DNA of 64,000 nt from Streptomyces katrae (GTDB lineage Bacteria > Actinomycetota > Actinomycetes > Streptomycetales > Streptomycetaceae): NCBI RefSeq assembly GCF_000717655.1, contig NZ_JNZY01000006.1, positions 263,007-327,006 on the forward strand, written 5' to 3'. Each line of letters begins with the position of its first letter. Within the stretch, counting starts at the first letter, position 1. Under the pieces are notes generated by a model. It was not told the origin of the DNA, did no database searches, and was given only the letters and a program-made list of their open reading frames with translations. Below are positions 55,372 through 63,842 of the stretch, piece by piece. Both the position numbers and the translations under genes were made by a program.

Positions 55372-55485
55372 TCAGGAAAAGGCGTCGTCGAGGAGCATCG
55401 CCCCGACCGGGGTGCGGGTCGGGTGGATGGCCTGGAACTCCGTCGCCGCCGAGGCGGCGGCGTGGATCGTGGTGTGCCGTCTCAT
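55372..55485 (-). CDS. 37-residue ORF, unknown
   Basis: A short minus-strand ORF from ATG 55485 to TGA 55372-55374. Almost every codon ends in G or C (35 of 37 by my count), as in the real genes around it. The product starts MRRHTTIHAAASAATEF and ends AMLLDDAFS. It has no membrane helix and no Cys. A weak GAGA lies seven bases before the ATG. It might be a small regulatory protein, a peptide precursor or the remnant of a longer gene. Confidence 0.5.
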   Translation of the reverse strand: MRRHTTIHAAASAATEFQAIHPTRTPVGAMLLDDAFS

Positions 55486-55525
55486 GTGCGGTTCTCGGTA
55501 CGGCACGGCCACTGCGGTCACGGCA

Positions 55526-56386
55526 CTAGAAAGCGTGCCAGCGCAATTCCGGGTCTCCGTCGCGCAGGGAGGCGACCCGGCGGCGGAATTCGGCCAGCGC
55601 CTCCGGGCTCGCCGGGGCGTGCTGGGCGACCCAGGCGCAGCTCGCCGTTTCGCGGGCGCCGCGGAGGACCGCGCAGCCCTCCCAGTCGCGGACGTCCCAG
55701 CCGTACGCCGCCGTGAAGGCCTCGTACGACCGTCCCGGCAGCCCGTACCGGTCGCGGGAGAGGGCCATCACCACCAGGTCGTGCTCGCGCAGATCGGCCG
55801 AGACGGTCTCCAGGTCCACCAGTACCGGCCCGTCCGGGCCCACGTGGACGTTGCGGGGGAGGGCGTCGCCGTGGATCGGGCCCGGCGGCAGGTGCGGGGT
55901 GAGTGCGGCGACCTCGCCGGCGTACGCGTCGCGCCGGGCCCGCAAGTACGCCGCGTCGGCCGGGTCGACGGCCCCGCCCGCCAGCCGCAGCCAGCGCTCG
56001 ACCCCGCCCAGCAGGTCCCGGGCGGGCAGCGCGAACGGGGCCGCCGGGAGGGCGTGGATCTGCCGCAGCAGCACCGCCAGGTCCTCGGGCCCGGCCGGCC
56101 GGACCGCGTCCGCGAGGCGGTGCCACAGGGTCACCGGGTGTCCCGCCACCAGCCGCGGCTTCGGCTCGGCCGCACGCACCGCCGGGATCCCGGCCGCCTC
56201 GAGCCAGCCCGCCACGGCGAGCTCCCGCTCGGCCCGCTCCAGCAGCGCCGCCTCCCGGCCGACCTTCACCACCAGATCGCCCGCCGCGAAGACCGCGTTC
56301 TCGCCCAGCGCCAGCAGGGTGGGCGGCCCGGCCGGTCCCGTGAGGCCCGCCGCCTTCAGTACGTCCCTGGCCCGTGCCTCGTCCAT
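55526..56386 (-). CDS. Aminoglycoside phosphotransferase-family protein
   Basis: A 286-residue APH-type kinase. The ATP lysine is in LVVKVG, the catalytic loop is IHGDALPRNV (Asp and Asn) and the metal Asp is in VLVDLETVS. These enzymes phosphorylate antibiotics, choline, or other hydroxyl substrates; resistance cannot be inferred from motifs alone. ATG 56386 is preceded by GGAGAG. It is divergent from the macrolide glycosyltransferase gene, so the two may form a self-protection pair, which is speculative. Confidence 0.88.
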   Translation of the reverse strand: MDEARARDVLKAAGLTGPAGPPTLLALGENAVFAAGDLVVKVGREAALLERAERELAVAGWLEAAGIPAVRAAEPKPRLVAGHPVTLWHRLADAVRPAGPEDLAVLLRQIHALPAAPFALPARDLLGGVERWLRLAGGAVDPADAAYLRARRDAYAGEVAALTPHLPPGPIHGDALPRNVHVGPDGPVLVDLETVSADLREHDLVVMALSRDRYGLPGRSYEAFTAAYGWDVRDWEGCAVLRGARETASCAWVAQHAPASPEALAEFRRRVASLRDGDPELRWHAF

Positions 56387-56483
56387 GCCGTGTCTCTCCG
56401 GATCCGGATCTTCGTGGATCCGCCCAGTCTCGCACCCGGGCCCGTGCCGCCCGGCCCTGCGGGCGGCCGGAAATCCACGTTGC

Positions 56484-56502
56484 ACGAGACGTATCGTCTC
56501 GT
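56484..56502. promoter_or_regulatory. Perfect palindromic operator upstream of the glycosyltransferase
   Basis: ACGAGACG, three bases TAT, CGTCTCGT: two exact 8-base arms ending 12 bases before the glycosyltransferase ATG. Size and symmetry fit a TetR-family operator that overlaps the promoter. No TetR gene is adjacent in this window. Confidence 0.75.
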
Positions 56503-56514
56503 TAGCCTCGAGGC

Positions 56515-57750
56515 ATGACCTCAGCCAAGCCCGCACACATCGCCATGTTCTCCATCGCCGCCCCCGGGCACGTGAACCCGAGCATCGAAGTGATCCGGGA
56601 ACTCGTCGCCCGCGGCCACCGCGTCAGCTACGCCATTCCCGCCTCCTTCGCCGAGAAGATCGCGGAGACCGGAGCCACACCGGTGATCTGGAACTCCACC
56701 CTCCCCACCGACGACGAGCCCGAGGCCTGGGGCGCCGAGCTCATCGACAACATCGAGCCGTTCCTGAACGACGCCGTCCAGGCCCTGCCGCAGCTCGCGG
56801 CGGCCTTCGAGGGCGATGAACCCGATCTGGTCCTCCATGACATCACCTCCTACCCGGCGCGCGTCCTCGCCCACCGCTGGGGCGTCCCCGCCGTCTCCCT
56901 CTCCCCGAACCTGGTCGCCTGGACCGGGTACGAAGAGGAGGTCGGCGAGCCGATGACGGCCGAACTGCGCGCCTCCGAACGCGGACAGGCGTACTACGCC
57001 CGCTTCCGCGCCTGGCTCGACGAGAACGGCATCGACGAGGACCCCGACCCCTTCGTCGGCCGGCCGCGCCGCAGCATCGTGCTCATCCCGCGCGCCCTCC
57101 AGCCGCACGCCGACCGCGTCGACGAGTCCGTCCACACCTTCGTCGGCTCCTGCCAGGGCGACCGCCCCGCCGGCCAAGGCGCCTGGGAGCGCCCGGCGGC
57201 AGCGGAGGGCAAGAAGGTGCTGCTGGTCTCCCTCGGCTCCACCTTCACCAGGCAGCCCGCCTTCTACCGCGCCTGCATCGAGGCCTTCGGTGACCTGCCC
57301 GACTGGCATGTCGTCCTCCAGATCGGCAGGTCCACCGACGAGGCCGAACTGGGCACCGTCCCCGCCAACGTGGAGGTCCACCGCTGGGTACCCCAGCTGG
57401 ACATCCTGCGCCAGGCCGACGCCTTCATCACCCACGCGGGCGCCGGCGGCAGCCAGGAAGGCCTCGCCACCGGCACCCCGATGGTCGCCGTCCCGCAGGC
57501 CGTCGACCAGTTCGGCAACGCCGACATGCTCCAGGGACTCGGCGTCGCCCGGCACGTGCCCATGGAGGAGGCCGACGCCCCGACCCTGCGGGAGGCCGTC
57601 CTCGGGCTCGCCGCGGACCCCGGGGTCGCGGCCCGCGCCGAGGCCGTCCGCGCGCAGATGGCCACCGAGGGCGGTACGCGACAGGCAGCCGACCTCATCG
57701 AGGCCGAACTGGCCGCGTTGTCGGTGCGCCGTCCTATCGTTCGGTCATGA
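56515..57750 (+). CDS. Macrolide-family UDP-glycosyltransferase
   Basis: A 411-residue GT1 (GT-B fold) enzyme. The N-terminal acceptor half begins [15 protein letters not shown], a signature of the macrolide-inactivating group. The donor half has [35 protein letters not shown] with the nucleotide-binding His, and [11 protein letters not shown]. Mgt-type enzymes glucosylate macrolides and related natural products, giving tolerance. GAGG lies only one base before the ATG, so translation may be near-leaderless or begin at a later Met. The gene is under a palindromic operator and overlaps the DUF1697 gene by ATGA. Confidence 0.92.
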   Translation: MTSAKPAHIAMFSIAAPGHVNPSIEVIRELVARGHRVSYAIPASFAEKIAETGATPVIWNSTLPTDDEPEAWGAELIDNIEPFLNDAVQALPQLAAAFEGDEPDLVLHDITSYPARVLAHRWGVPAVSLSPNLVAWTGYEEEVGEPMTAELRASERGQAYYARFRAWLDENGIDEDPDPFVGRPRRSIVLIPRALQPHADRVDESVHTFVGSCQGDRPAGQGAWERPAAAEGKKVLLVSLGSTFTRQPAFYRACIEAFGDLPDWHVVLQIGRSTDEAELGTVPANVEVHRWVPQLDILRQADAFITHAGAGGSQEGLATGTPMVAVPQAVDQFGNADMLQGLGVARHVPMEEADAPTLREAVLGLAADPGVAARAEAVRAQMATEGGTRQAADLIEAELAALSVRRPIVRS

Positions 57751-58304
57751 CCACGAAGAAGTACGCGGCCCTGCTGCGCGGAATCAATGTCGGCGGGGCC
57801 AAGAAGGTCCCGATGGCCGAGCTGCGCGAGGTCCTGACGGGCCTCGGCCACACCGAGGTGCAGACGTACCTGCAGAGCGGCAACGCCGTCTTCGCCGGCA
57901 CGGAGAAGGACCCGGCCGCCCTGGCCCGCGAGCTGGAGCGGGCCATCGAGGCCCACTTCGGCTTCGCCGTGCGCTGCCTGGTGGTCGACGGCGGCTACCT
58001 GCGCGCCGTCGCCGACGCCTGCCCCTTCCCGGCCGCCGAGCTGGAGGGCAAGCAGCTGCACGCCACCTTCCTCTCCGAGCAGCCGGGCGAGGAGCGGTTC
58101 GCCTCGATCGACGGACCCGCGTACCTCCCGGAGGAGTACCGGATCGGCGACCGGGTCGTCTACCTCTACGCCCCGAACGGGCTGGGCCGCTCCAAACTGG
58201 CCGAGGCCCTCGCCCGGCCCGCCGTGTTCAAGGGCATCGACGCGACGACCCGCAACTGGAACACCGTCGCCAGACTCGTCGAGCTGACGCAGGACACCCC
58301 GTAG
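57747..58304 (+). CDS. DUF1697 protein
   Basis: A 185-residue protein of the DUF1697 family, with [21 protein letters not shown] at the start, [11 protein letters not shown] and a [14 protein letters not shown] end (here [10 protein letters not shown]). The family has no assigned activity. ATG 57747 overlaps the stop of the glycosyltransferase, so it is co-translated and probably under the same operator. Confidence 0.92.
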   Translation: MTTKKYAALLRGINVGGAKKVPMAELREVLTGLGHTEVQTYLQSGNAVFAGTEKDPAALARELERAIEAHFGFAVRCLVVDGGYLRAVADACPFPAAELEGKQLHATFLSEQPGEERFASIDGPAYLPEEYRIGDRVVYLYAPNGLGRSKLAEALARPAVFKGIDATTRNWNTVARLVELTQDTP

Positions 58305-58314
58305 CTCCGGGGCC

Positions 58315-60177
58315 CTAGCTCCAGTCGATGTCGGCCACGCTCTCCAGCGGACTGCGGTCCTCCAGGGCCTTCGGGACCACCAGCGTGTCCGCCTGGACCA
58401 TCGCGTCGGGGAACTCGAGGCCGGTCCGCTTCTGGACCTCGCCCAGCATGACCTGGAACACCCGGAACTCGTCCAGCTCCAGGGCCTCCGTCAGGACCAG
58501 GTTCTGGGTCAGCAGGAACGCCTTGGCCTTGAGGGTGCCCTTCTCGGAGTACACGAGCACCTTCCAGAACGCGCGCGGAAGCTGCACGCCCCGGAAGGCG
58601 CGGTCGTCGTCCTGGAACACCGGCCCGCCGAAGACGCTGACCCGCAGGCCCTCGACCTCGATCTCCTCGAAGAGGGCGTTCTCCAGCTCACCCCAGATGC
58701 CGGCCTTCGCGCTCTGGTTGAAGTCGTCCATCTGCGGGGTGATGTTGGTGTAGAAGAACGAGTCGGTGTTGGCGCGGTCCGCCTCGGGCATCGGCCCCCA
58801 GATCAGATCGGCGCGGCGCGCTATGTGGCCCCGGTCGAGCCGGTTGCCCTTGTAGATCTCATTGCCGACCTGGACGTCGGCCGGCAGCCGCGGATCCTTC
58901 TTGAACTCGATCCCGCTGCGGTCGATCTTCTTGATGGCGCCGCCGTCGATGTTCCAGGCCACCCAGAACGCGAACCGCCGCTTCCCGTTCAGCGCCAGCG
59001 AGAAGTGGGTGTACGGGATGACCTCGGTCCCGGAGAGCTGCACGGCATCCGCCTTGGCGGCCTCACCCAGCTGCGGCATGGATATCGGCACCGTGAGGAA
59101 GCCCGGATCGTACCCGGTCACCGCCTCCAGCGAATCGCGGGCCGGCGGCTGGAAAGTGATCTTCAGTTCCTCGAAGACCGCGTGGGGGAAGCAGGCCAGC
59201 GCCCGGTCCTCGGGATCCGCGTCGCTCTCGCCGCCGAAGTGCAGACCGGCCAGTACGTCGGTCGGCCTGCCGGTGCGCGCTTTGAACAGCCACGCCGAAC
59301 CGGAGTCGCCGGGCAGGCTGATCTCGTCGCCGTCCGCCGGATGGCCGGGGTCGGGGCCTATCTCGAAGCACTCGATCTCGCGCACCCCGACCGGCGGACC
59401 GTAGTCGATGCTCACCTTGGCGAAGGGCCGCGTCACCACCCCGTGCGTGACACCGGTGGTCCGCCCGCTCTTGACGACCTTGTCGTCGATCTGCGGCTCG
59501 CCGAGCTTCGTCGGCGTGACCCCGAGGTCCAGGATCGCCGTGTCGAAGTCGCGTTCCGTGATGCCGGCGACGGCGCAGTCGCCGACCTGGCCGAGGTGGG
59601 ACCGCTTGAGCGTGCCGAGCCGGTTCAGGGCGATGCGGCTGTCGTCGGCGGTTCCGGGCTGTACGACCTCGTCGCCCGGCACGCCCGTGCGGCCGTTCAG
59701 CACGTGCCAGTTGCTCAGGACACAGGTCGAGCCGTCGTTCTTGTCGAAGACGATGCAGCCGAGGGTGCCGGCGCTCACTTTGACGTTGCCGACGCTCACC
59801 CCGGGACGGACCGGGTCGACGCGCTTCTGCCGCTCGGGCGTCTGGGCCTCGGGCACCACCAGGAAGTGCGGCTTGTAACTGCGCTGCACGACATCGGTCG
59901 GCACCTTGACGCCGCCGCCTATGTCGATGACCGGCGGTATCTCGACGCTCCCCACGGCGCGTACGCCCTCCGGCTGGACCTTCTTGTCCACCGTGAACTG
60001 CAGCGCCAGTTCCTTGCTCCGCTTCCCGTTCTTCTCCTTGTAGCCGATGCCGATCGAGGACACGTTCGGGTCGCTGAGGTAGCTCGACCCGCGGGTACGG
60101 ATGAATTGCTTGAGCGAGGTGATCAGTTCGTCCTGGCCGTTCGCGGGCTTGGCGGACGCGCGCTTCTTGACAGCCAT
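58315..60177 (-). CDS. Trypsin-like protease fused to DNA/RNA non-specific endonuclease
   Basis: A 620-residue two-enzyme protein. Residues about 130-335 form a trypsin-like domain with His158 in LSNWHVL, a likely Asp200 in GDCAVAG and Ser292 in LPGDSGSAW. Residues about 385-600 are a NUC1-type endonuclease with DRGH (448-451; His451 is the general base) and NITPQMDDFNQ (478-488), which holds the metal Asn. The N-terminus (MAVKKRASAKP) is no signal peptide, so it acts in the cytoplasm. A protease and a nuclease on one chain suggest an effector in which cleavage frees or activates the nuclease. GGGAG lies six bases before ATG 60177. No partner gene overlaps it. Confidence 0.88.
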   Translation of the reverse strand: MAVKKRASAKPANGQDELITSLKQFIRTRGSSYLSDPNVSSIGIGYKEKNGKRSKELALQFTVDKKVQPEGVRAVGSVEIPPVIDIGGGVKVPTDVVQRSYKPHFLVVPEAQTPERQKRVDPVRPGVSVGNVKVSAGTLGCIVFDKNDGSTCVLSNWHVLNGRTGVPGDEVVQPGTADDSRIALNRLGTLKRSHLGQVGDCAVAGITERDFDTAILDLGVTPTKLGEPQIDDKVVKSGRTTGVTHGVVTRPFAKVSIDYGPPVGVREIECFEIGPDPGHPADGDEISLPGDSGSAWLFKARTGRPTDVLAGLHFGGESDADPEDRALACFPHAVFEELKITFQPPARDSLEAVTGYDPGFLTVPISMPQLGEAAKADAVQLSGTEVIPYTHFSLALNGKRRFAFWVAWNIDGGAIKKIDRSGIEFKKDPRLPADVQVGNEIYKGNRLDRGHIARRADLIWGPMPEADRANTDSFFYTNITPQMDDFNQSAKAGIWGELENALFEEIEVEGLRVSVFGGPVFQDDDRAFRGVQLPRAFWKVLVYSEKGTLKAKAFLLTQNLVLTEALELDEFRVFQVMLGEVQKRTGLEFPDAMVQADTLVVPKALEDRSPLESVADIDWS

Positions 60178-60313
60178 CAGGGGCTCCCTTCAGGCAAGGA
60201 GTTCAGGCGAGAGAAGCCCCGCCGAGAAGATTCCGGCCCCCGAGATGGTTGAAATCGACGCAAACAGACCGGGGCTCCCCGCTCCGTGCGTGTACTTCCA
60301 GCCTACGGCCGGG

Positions 60314-61162
60314 TTACTGGCCGAGCGCGTCGAGGACGGCCAGCTCCTGGGGCGTCAGGTGGATGGTTGCCGCGTCAATGTTTTCGGCCAGGTGGGCGGG
60401 GGAGCCGGTGCCCGGCATGGGGCACAGCACCGGCGACCGGTGCAGCAGCCAGGCCAGCGCGATCTGCCCCGGGCCCGCGCGGTGCTCGGTGGCGACGGCG
60501 GTCACCGCGGCCGCGCTCTCGCGGGTCAGGCAACCGCTGCCCAGGGGGTAGTACGGGAGGAAGGCGATCCCCCGCGCCTCGCACAGGGCGAGCACCTGCG
60601 CCGACGACCGGTCCAGCAGGTTGTACGGGTTCTGCACGGCGGCGACCGGGACGAGCTCCAGCGCCTGGCCCAGCTGCTCGGCGGTGACCGTGTCCAGCCC
60701 GATGTGCCGGATCTTTCCCTCTTCCCGCAATCCGGCGAGCGCGCCCAGCTGTTCGGCCACCGGGACCGCCGGATCGAAGCGGTGCAGCTGGTAGAGGTCG
60801 ATGCACTCCACCCGCAGCCGCCGCAAGCTGGCCTCGCACATCGCCCGCAGCTGCTCGGGATGCCCCGCGTGATGCCACCGGTCGGGGCCGGTGCGCACCA
60901 CCCCGCCCTTCGTGGCGATGACGAGCTGCTCCCCGTACGGGTGGAGGGCCTCGGCGATCAGCTCCTCGGCCAGGCCGGGGCCGTAGTTGTCGGCGGTGTC
61001 GAGGAAGGTGACACCGCGGTCGACGGCCGTGTGCAGCAAGACCCGGGCCTCGGCGCGGCTGCCGCGCGGGCCCCAGTAGCCGGGTCCGACCAGACCGCCC
61101 GTGCCGAGGCCGAGCCGCCGTACGGGGAGATCGCCGCCGAGAAGGAACATGTCGTCCACCAT
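60314..61162 (-). CDS. Aldo-keto reductase
   Basis: A 282-residue AKR. The catalytic tetrad is visible: Asp and Tyr in FLDTADNYG, Lys in VIATKGG and His in YQLHRFD. The C-terminal YPLGSG and NIDAA segments bind NADPH. It reduces aldehydes or ketones; the substrate is unknown. ATG 61162 was chosen; MFLLGG five codons later is an alternative. Divergent from the ketopantoate-reductase-like gene by 45 bases. Confidence 0.9.
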   Translation of the reverse strand: MVDDMFLLGGDLPVRRLGLGTGGLVGPGYWGPRGSRAEARVLLHTAVDRGVTFLDTADNYGPGLAEELIAEALHPYGEQLVIATKGGVVRTGPDRWHHAGHPEQLRAMCEASLRRLRVECIDLYQLHRFDPAVPVAEQLGALAGLREEGKIRHIGLDTVTAEQLGQALELVPVAAVQNPYNLLDRSSAQVLALCEARGIAFLPYYPLGSGCLTRESAAAVTAVATEHRAGPGQIALAWLLHRSPVLCPMPGTGSPAHLAENIDAATIHLTPQELAVLDALGQ

Positions 61163-61207
61163 GCCCCGACGGTAACTCAGGGCTCCCGATGTGCCAGGCT
61201 CCTGGCC

Positions 61208-62209
61208 ATGCGTTACATCATCATCGGCGCCGGCGCGATCGGCGCGACCATCGGCGGACGCCTGGCGGAAGCGGGCGCGGAGGTCGTGCTCGTCGCGCGC
61301 GGTGCGCACGCGCAGGCCCTGACGGCGGACGGGCTGCGGCTCACGACGGCGGACGGGGCCCGGGTGCACCGGATCCCCGTGGTCACGGGCCCGGCGGAGC
61401 TGGGGGAACTGCGGCCGGACGACGTACTGCTGCTGACCGTCAAGACCCAGGACGCGATCGCCGCGCTCGATGCGTGGGGCGACGCGGAGGTCGCGGGCGG
61501 CGGCACGGCGGCGCAGCGGCTGCCGGTGCTGTGTGCGCAGAACGGGGTGGAGAGCGAGCGGCTGGCGCTGCGCCGCTTCGCGCGCGTGTACGGGGTCTGC
61601 GTATGGCTGCCCGCCACGTTCCTGGAGCCGGGGGTCGTGTCCGCGCTGTGCGCGCCGCTGACGGGGATCCTGCACATCGGACTGGCCGCCGGGGGCGCGG
61701 ACGCCCGGGCCCGGCGGATCGCGGCCGACCTGGAGAAATCGGGCTTCGAGGCACCGGTCGTCGAGGACGTGATGCGGTGGAAGTACGCGAAGCTGCTGGG
61801 GAACCTCGGCAACGCGATCCAGGCGACGACCGGGCCGGAGCCCGACCCGGCGAAGGGCGCGCTGCTGCTCCGCGCGATCCGCGAGGCGAAGGCGGCGTTC
61901 GACGCGGCCGGGATTGCGTACGCCTCGGACGCGGAGCAGTCGGCGGCCCGTGACGGCAAGGTCGACCAGCCGCCCGGCCTGCGGGGCGGGTCGTCCTGGC
62001 AGTCCCTGCACCGGGGCACGGGCTCGATCGAGGCGGACTACCTCAACGGCGAGATCTCGCTGCTGGGGCGGCTCCACGGGATCCCGACCCCGGTGAACGA
62101 CACCCTCCGGCACGCTGCGAACATCTTCGCCCGCGAAGGCCTCCCGCCGGGCGCGATGAGCGTCGAGGACCTGACGGCCCTGGCCGACGAGGCGGCGGCC
62201 AGGGCCTAG
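61208..62209 (+). CDS. 2-dehydropantoate 2-reductase-like protein
   Basis: A 333-residue ApbA/PanE-type dehydrogenase. The N-terminal YIIIGAGAIGATIGGRLA is the NADPH site, CAQNGVESE precedes the hinge, and WKYAKLLGNLGNAIQA carries the catalytic Lys of the C-terminal domain. It could make pantoate for coenzyme A, but paralogues with unknown substrates are frequent and no pan genes adjoin, so the symbol is withheld. Confidence 0.86.
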   Translation: MRYIIIGAGAIGATIGGRLAEAGAEVVLVARGAHAQALTADGLRLTTADGARVHRIPVVTGPAELGELRPDDVLLLTVKTQDAIAALDAWGDAEVAGGGTAAQRLPVLCAQNGVESERLALRRFARVYGVCVWLPATFLEPGVVSALCAPLTGILHIGLAAGGADARARRIAADLEKSGFEAPVVEDVMRWKYAKLLGNLGNAIQATTGPEPDPAKGALLLRAIREAKAAFDAAGIAYASDAEQSAARDGKVDQPPGLRGGSSWQSLHRGTGSIEADYLNGEISLLGRLHGIPTPVNDTLRHAANIFAREGLPPGAMSVEDLTALADEAAARA

Positions 62210-62217
62210 AAGTCACG

Positions 62218-62340
62218 TCAGAACGTACGGTCGCTGCGCCAGGTGGACTGGCTGGAGGGGTTGTTCAGGTCGACGGTGAGGCCGGAGAGGCGGCCGTCCG
62301 CGCCGCGGGTGCCGGTGTACCGGCCCCGGGGACAGAACGC
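62218..62340 (-). pseudogene. 3' remnant of an unidentified gene
   Basis: About 40 codons read CPRGRYTGTRGADG, then LSGLTVDLNNPSSQ and STWRSDRTF before a TGA at 62218-62220. Third positions are G or C almost throughout. There is no start codon with a ribosome-binding site; the frame fades upstream into an AT-richer regulatory-looking segment. It looks like the C-terminus of a gene whose 5' part was deleted. Confidence 0.5.
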
Positions 62341-62353
62341 CGCCGACGATCGA

Positions 62354-62375
62354 TTCCGTTGTATGGTGCACGGAA
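62354..62375. promoter_or_regulatory. Palindromic operator-like site
   Basis: TTCCGT and ACGGAA, exact reverse complements, are ten bases apart in a locally AT-richer stretch. The spacing and sequence resemble operators of IclR- or GntR-type regulators. It stands just upstream of the gene remnant at 62218-62340 with no regulator gene nearby. Confidence 0.55.
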
Positions 62376-62435
62376 CCTCGCTGCTGGACTAGCCAGAGAT
62401 CCACGAAGGCGAGCCCGGGATCACTCGAACGAGAA

Positions 62436-63185
62436 TCAGGCCGCGGCGAGGAGCGGCACGCCGACGGCCGCCGCGTCGTAGCGGCGCAGCAGCAGGCGGG
62501 CCAGCTCGGGAGCCGCGCCGAGCGCGTCGGCCACTACGTCCGCCCCGGCGGCTTCCGCGCCCGCCGAGATACGGTCCGGCAGGCGCCCGGGGGCGATGAC
62601 GTACGGGGCCACGGCCACCCGGCGGACGCCCTCGGCGCGCAGGGCCCGTACGGCGTCCTCCGTACGGGGCAGGCGAGCGGAGGCGAACGCAGGCCGCACG
62701 GCGCACCAGCCGGTGTGCCGCCACTCCCGCGCGATTTCAGCGATCACTGCGATCGCCTCCGGGTCGGAGGAACCGGCGGACGCGAGCACCACACCGGTGG
62801 TGGCGCGGTCCGCCGTAGTGAGGCCCGCTTCCGCGAGACGGCGCTCCAGGGCTCCGACCAGCAGCGGGGACGGGCCCAGCACGTCCGCGATCCGGAACGA
62901 GAGGCCCGGCATCCGGGACGCGGCCTCGGCCAGCACCGCGGGTATGTCGGACTTCGCGTGGAACGCCCGCGTCAGGAGCAGCGGGAGGGCCACGATCTCC
63001 CGTACGCCGGACCGGTACAGGGCGGAGGTCACCTGCGCCACCGTCGGGGTGTCGAAGTCCAGGAAAGCCGTCTCCACCCGCAGCCCGGGCCGCAGCGCCC
63101 GCACCCGCCGGGTGAGGGCGTGCACGGTCGCCGCGTGCCGCGGGTCGCGGCTGCCGTGGGCGATGACCAGCAGGACAGGGGACAT
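62436..63185 (-). CDS. Sirohydrochlorin chelatase (CbiX/SirB family)
   Basis: A 249-residue two-half chelatase. The N-terminal LLVIAHGSRDPRHAATVHAL with the metal-binding His and the LPLLLTRAFHAKSDIPA segment with the second His are signature features; the C-terminal half repeats the fold. It inserts Fe (or Co) into sirohydrochlorin for siroheme, needed by sulfite and nitrite reductases. The link to an Ssu-type sulfur transporter fits this. ATG 63185 lies six bases after the permease stop. Confidence 0.92.
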   Translation of the reverse strand: MSPVLLVIAHGSRDPRHAATVHALTRRVRALRPGLRVETAFLDFDTPTVAQVTSALYRSGVREIVALPLLLTRAFHAKSDIPAVLAEAASRMPGLSFRIADVLGPSPLLVGALERRLAEAGLTTADRATTGVVLASAGSSDPEAIAVIAEIAREWRHTGWCAVRPAFASARLPRTEDAVRALRAEGVRRVAVAPYVIAPGRLPDRISAGAEAAGADVVADALGAAPELARLLLRRYDAAAVGVPLLAAA

Positions 63186-63190
63186 GCCGG

Positions 63191-63842
63191 TCAGCTCTTC
63201 ACCAGCAGGCCGCGGCTGCGCAGTACGTACCGCTCGACCGGGCTGAAGATGAGCAGGTCGATGGCGATGCCGACGACGAGGATGAGGATGATGGCGAGGG
63301 CCGGAGACGAGGCCGTTGGCGATGGAGGGGACGGCGCCGAGCAGGATGACCGTGTACATCATGGCGTCGTTGAGCCCGAACCAGAGGACGGCAGGGGGTA
63401 CCCAGGCGACCGAGGGCAGGGACTGCAGGCCTTGGAGGATGGGGCCGATCGCGGCGCGGACGAACTTGACGCGGGCGACGATGAGTCCGAGGGGGGTGCC
63501 GATGGCCAGGGCGAGCAGGAAGCCGAGCAGACCGCGCGACACGCTGGTCCAGATGACGTCGAGGAGGGTGCCCTTGAGCCACATCTCGGACAGGCTGTCC
63601 CAGACCGCGGACGGAGCGGGGAGCTTCGTCTCGTCGGTGACCTTCAGCGAGACCAGGACCTGCCAGACCAGCAGGACCAGGCCGACGGCGAGGAACGGCG
63701 GCAGGGCCTTCTTGACGAGGACCTCGCGGACCGGGGTGCGGTGGGTCTGGACCGCGTCGAGCGCGTCGAGGCCCGCCTCCAGTCCGGCGAGATCATCGGT
63801 GCGGTCGGCCTTGCCCTCGGGCTTGATGTCAGTGCTGGCCAT
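63191..63842 (-). pseudogene. Ssu-type ABC transporter permease, internal deletion
   Basis: The N-terminal about 180 residues (MASTDIKPEG start at 63842; TM segments; LQSLPSVAWVPPAVLWFG and AVPSIANGLVSG) are an aliphatic sulfonate/nitrate/taurine-type permease. They run up to about 63300. The last about 36 residues (ALAIILILVVGIAIDLL, then RSRGLLVKS) end at 63191 in a different frame. Permeases of this family are near 290 residues, so roughly 75-90 codons are missing, including the EAA loop that docks the ATPase. The joined product is frameshifted and without the loop, so it should be inactive. The start overlaps the ATPase gene by 14 bases. Confidence 0.85.

Noticed and set aside
55010..56518. 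502-codon plus-strand ORF over the phosphotransferase gene
   Set aside because: Shadow of the minus-strand phosphotransferase; no motifs and poor third-position bias.
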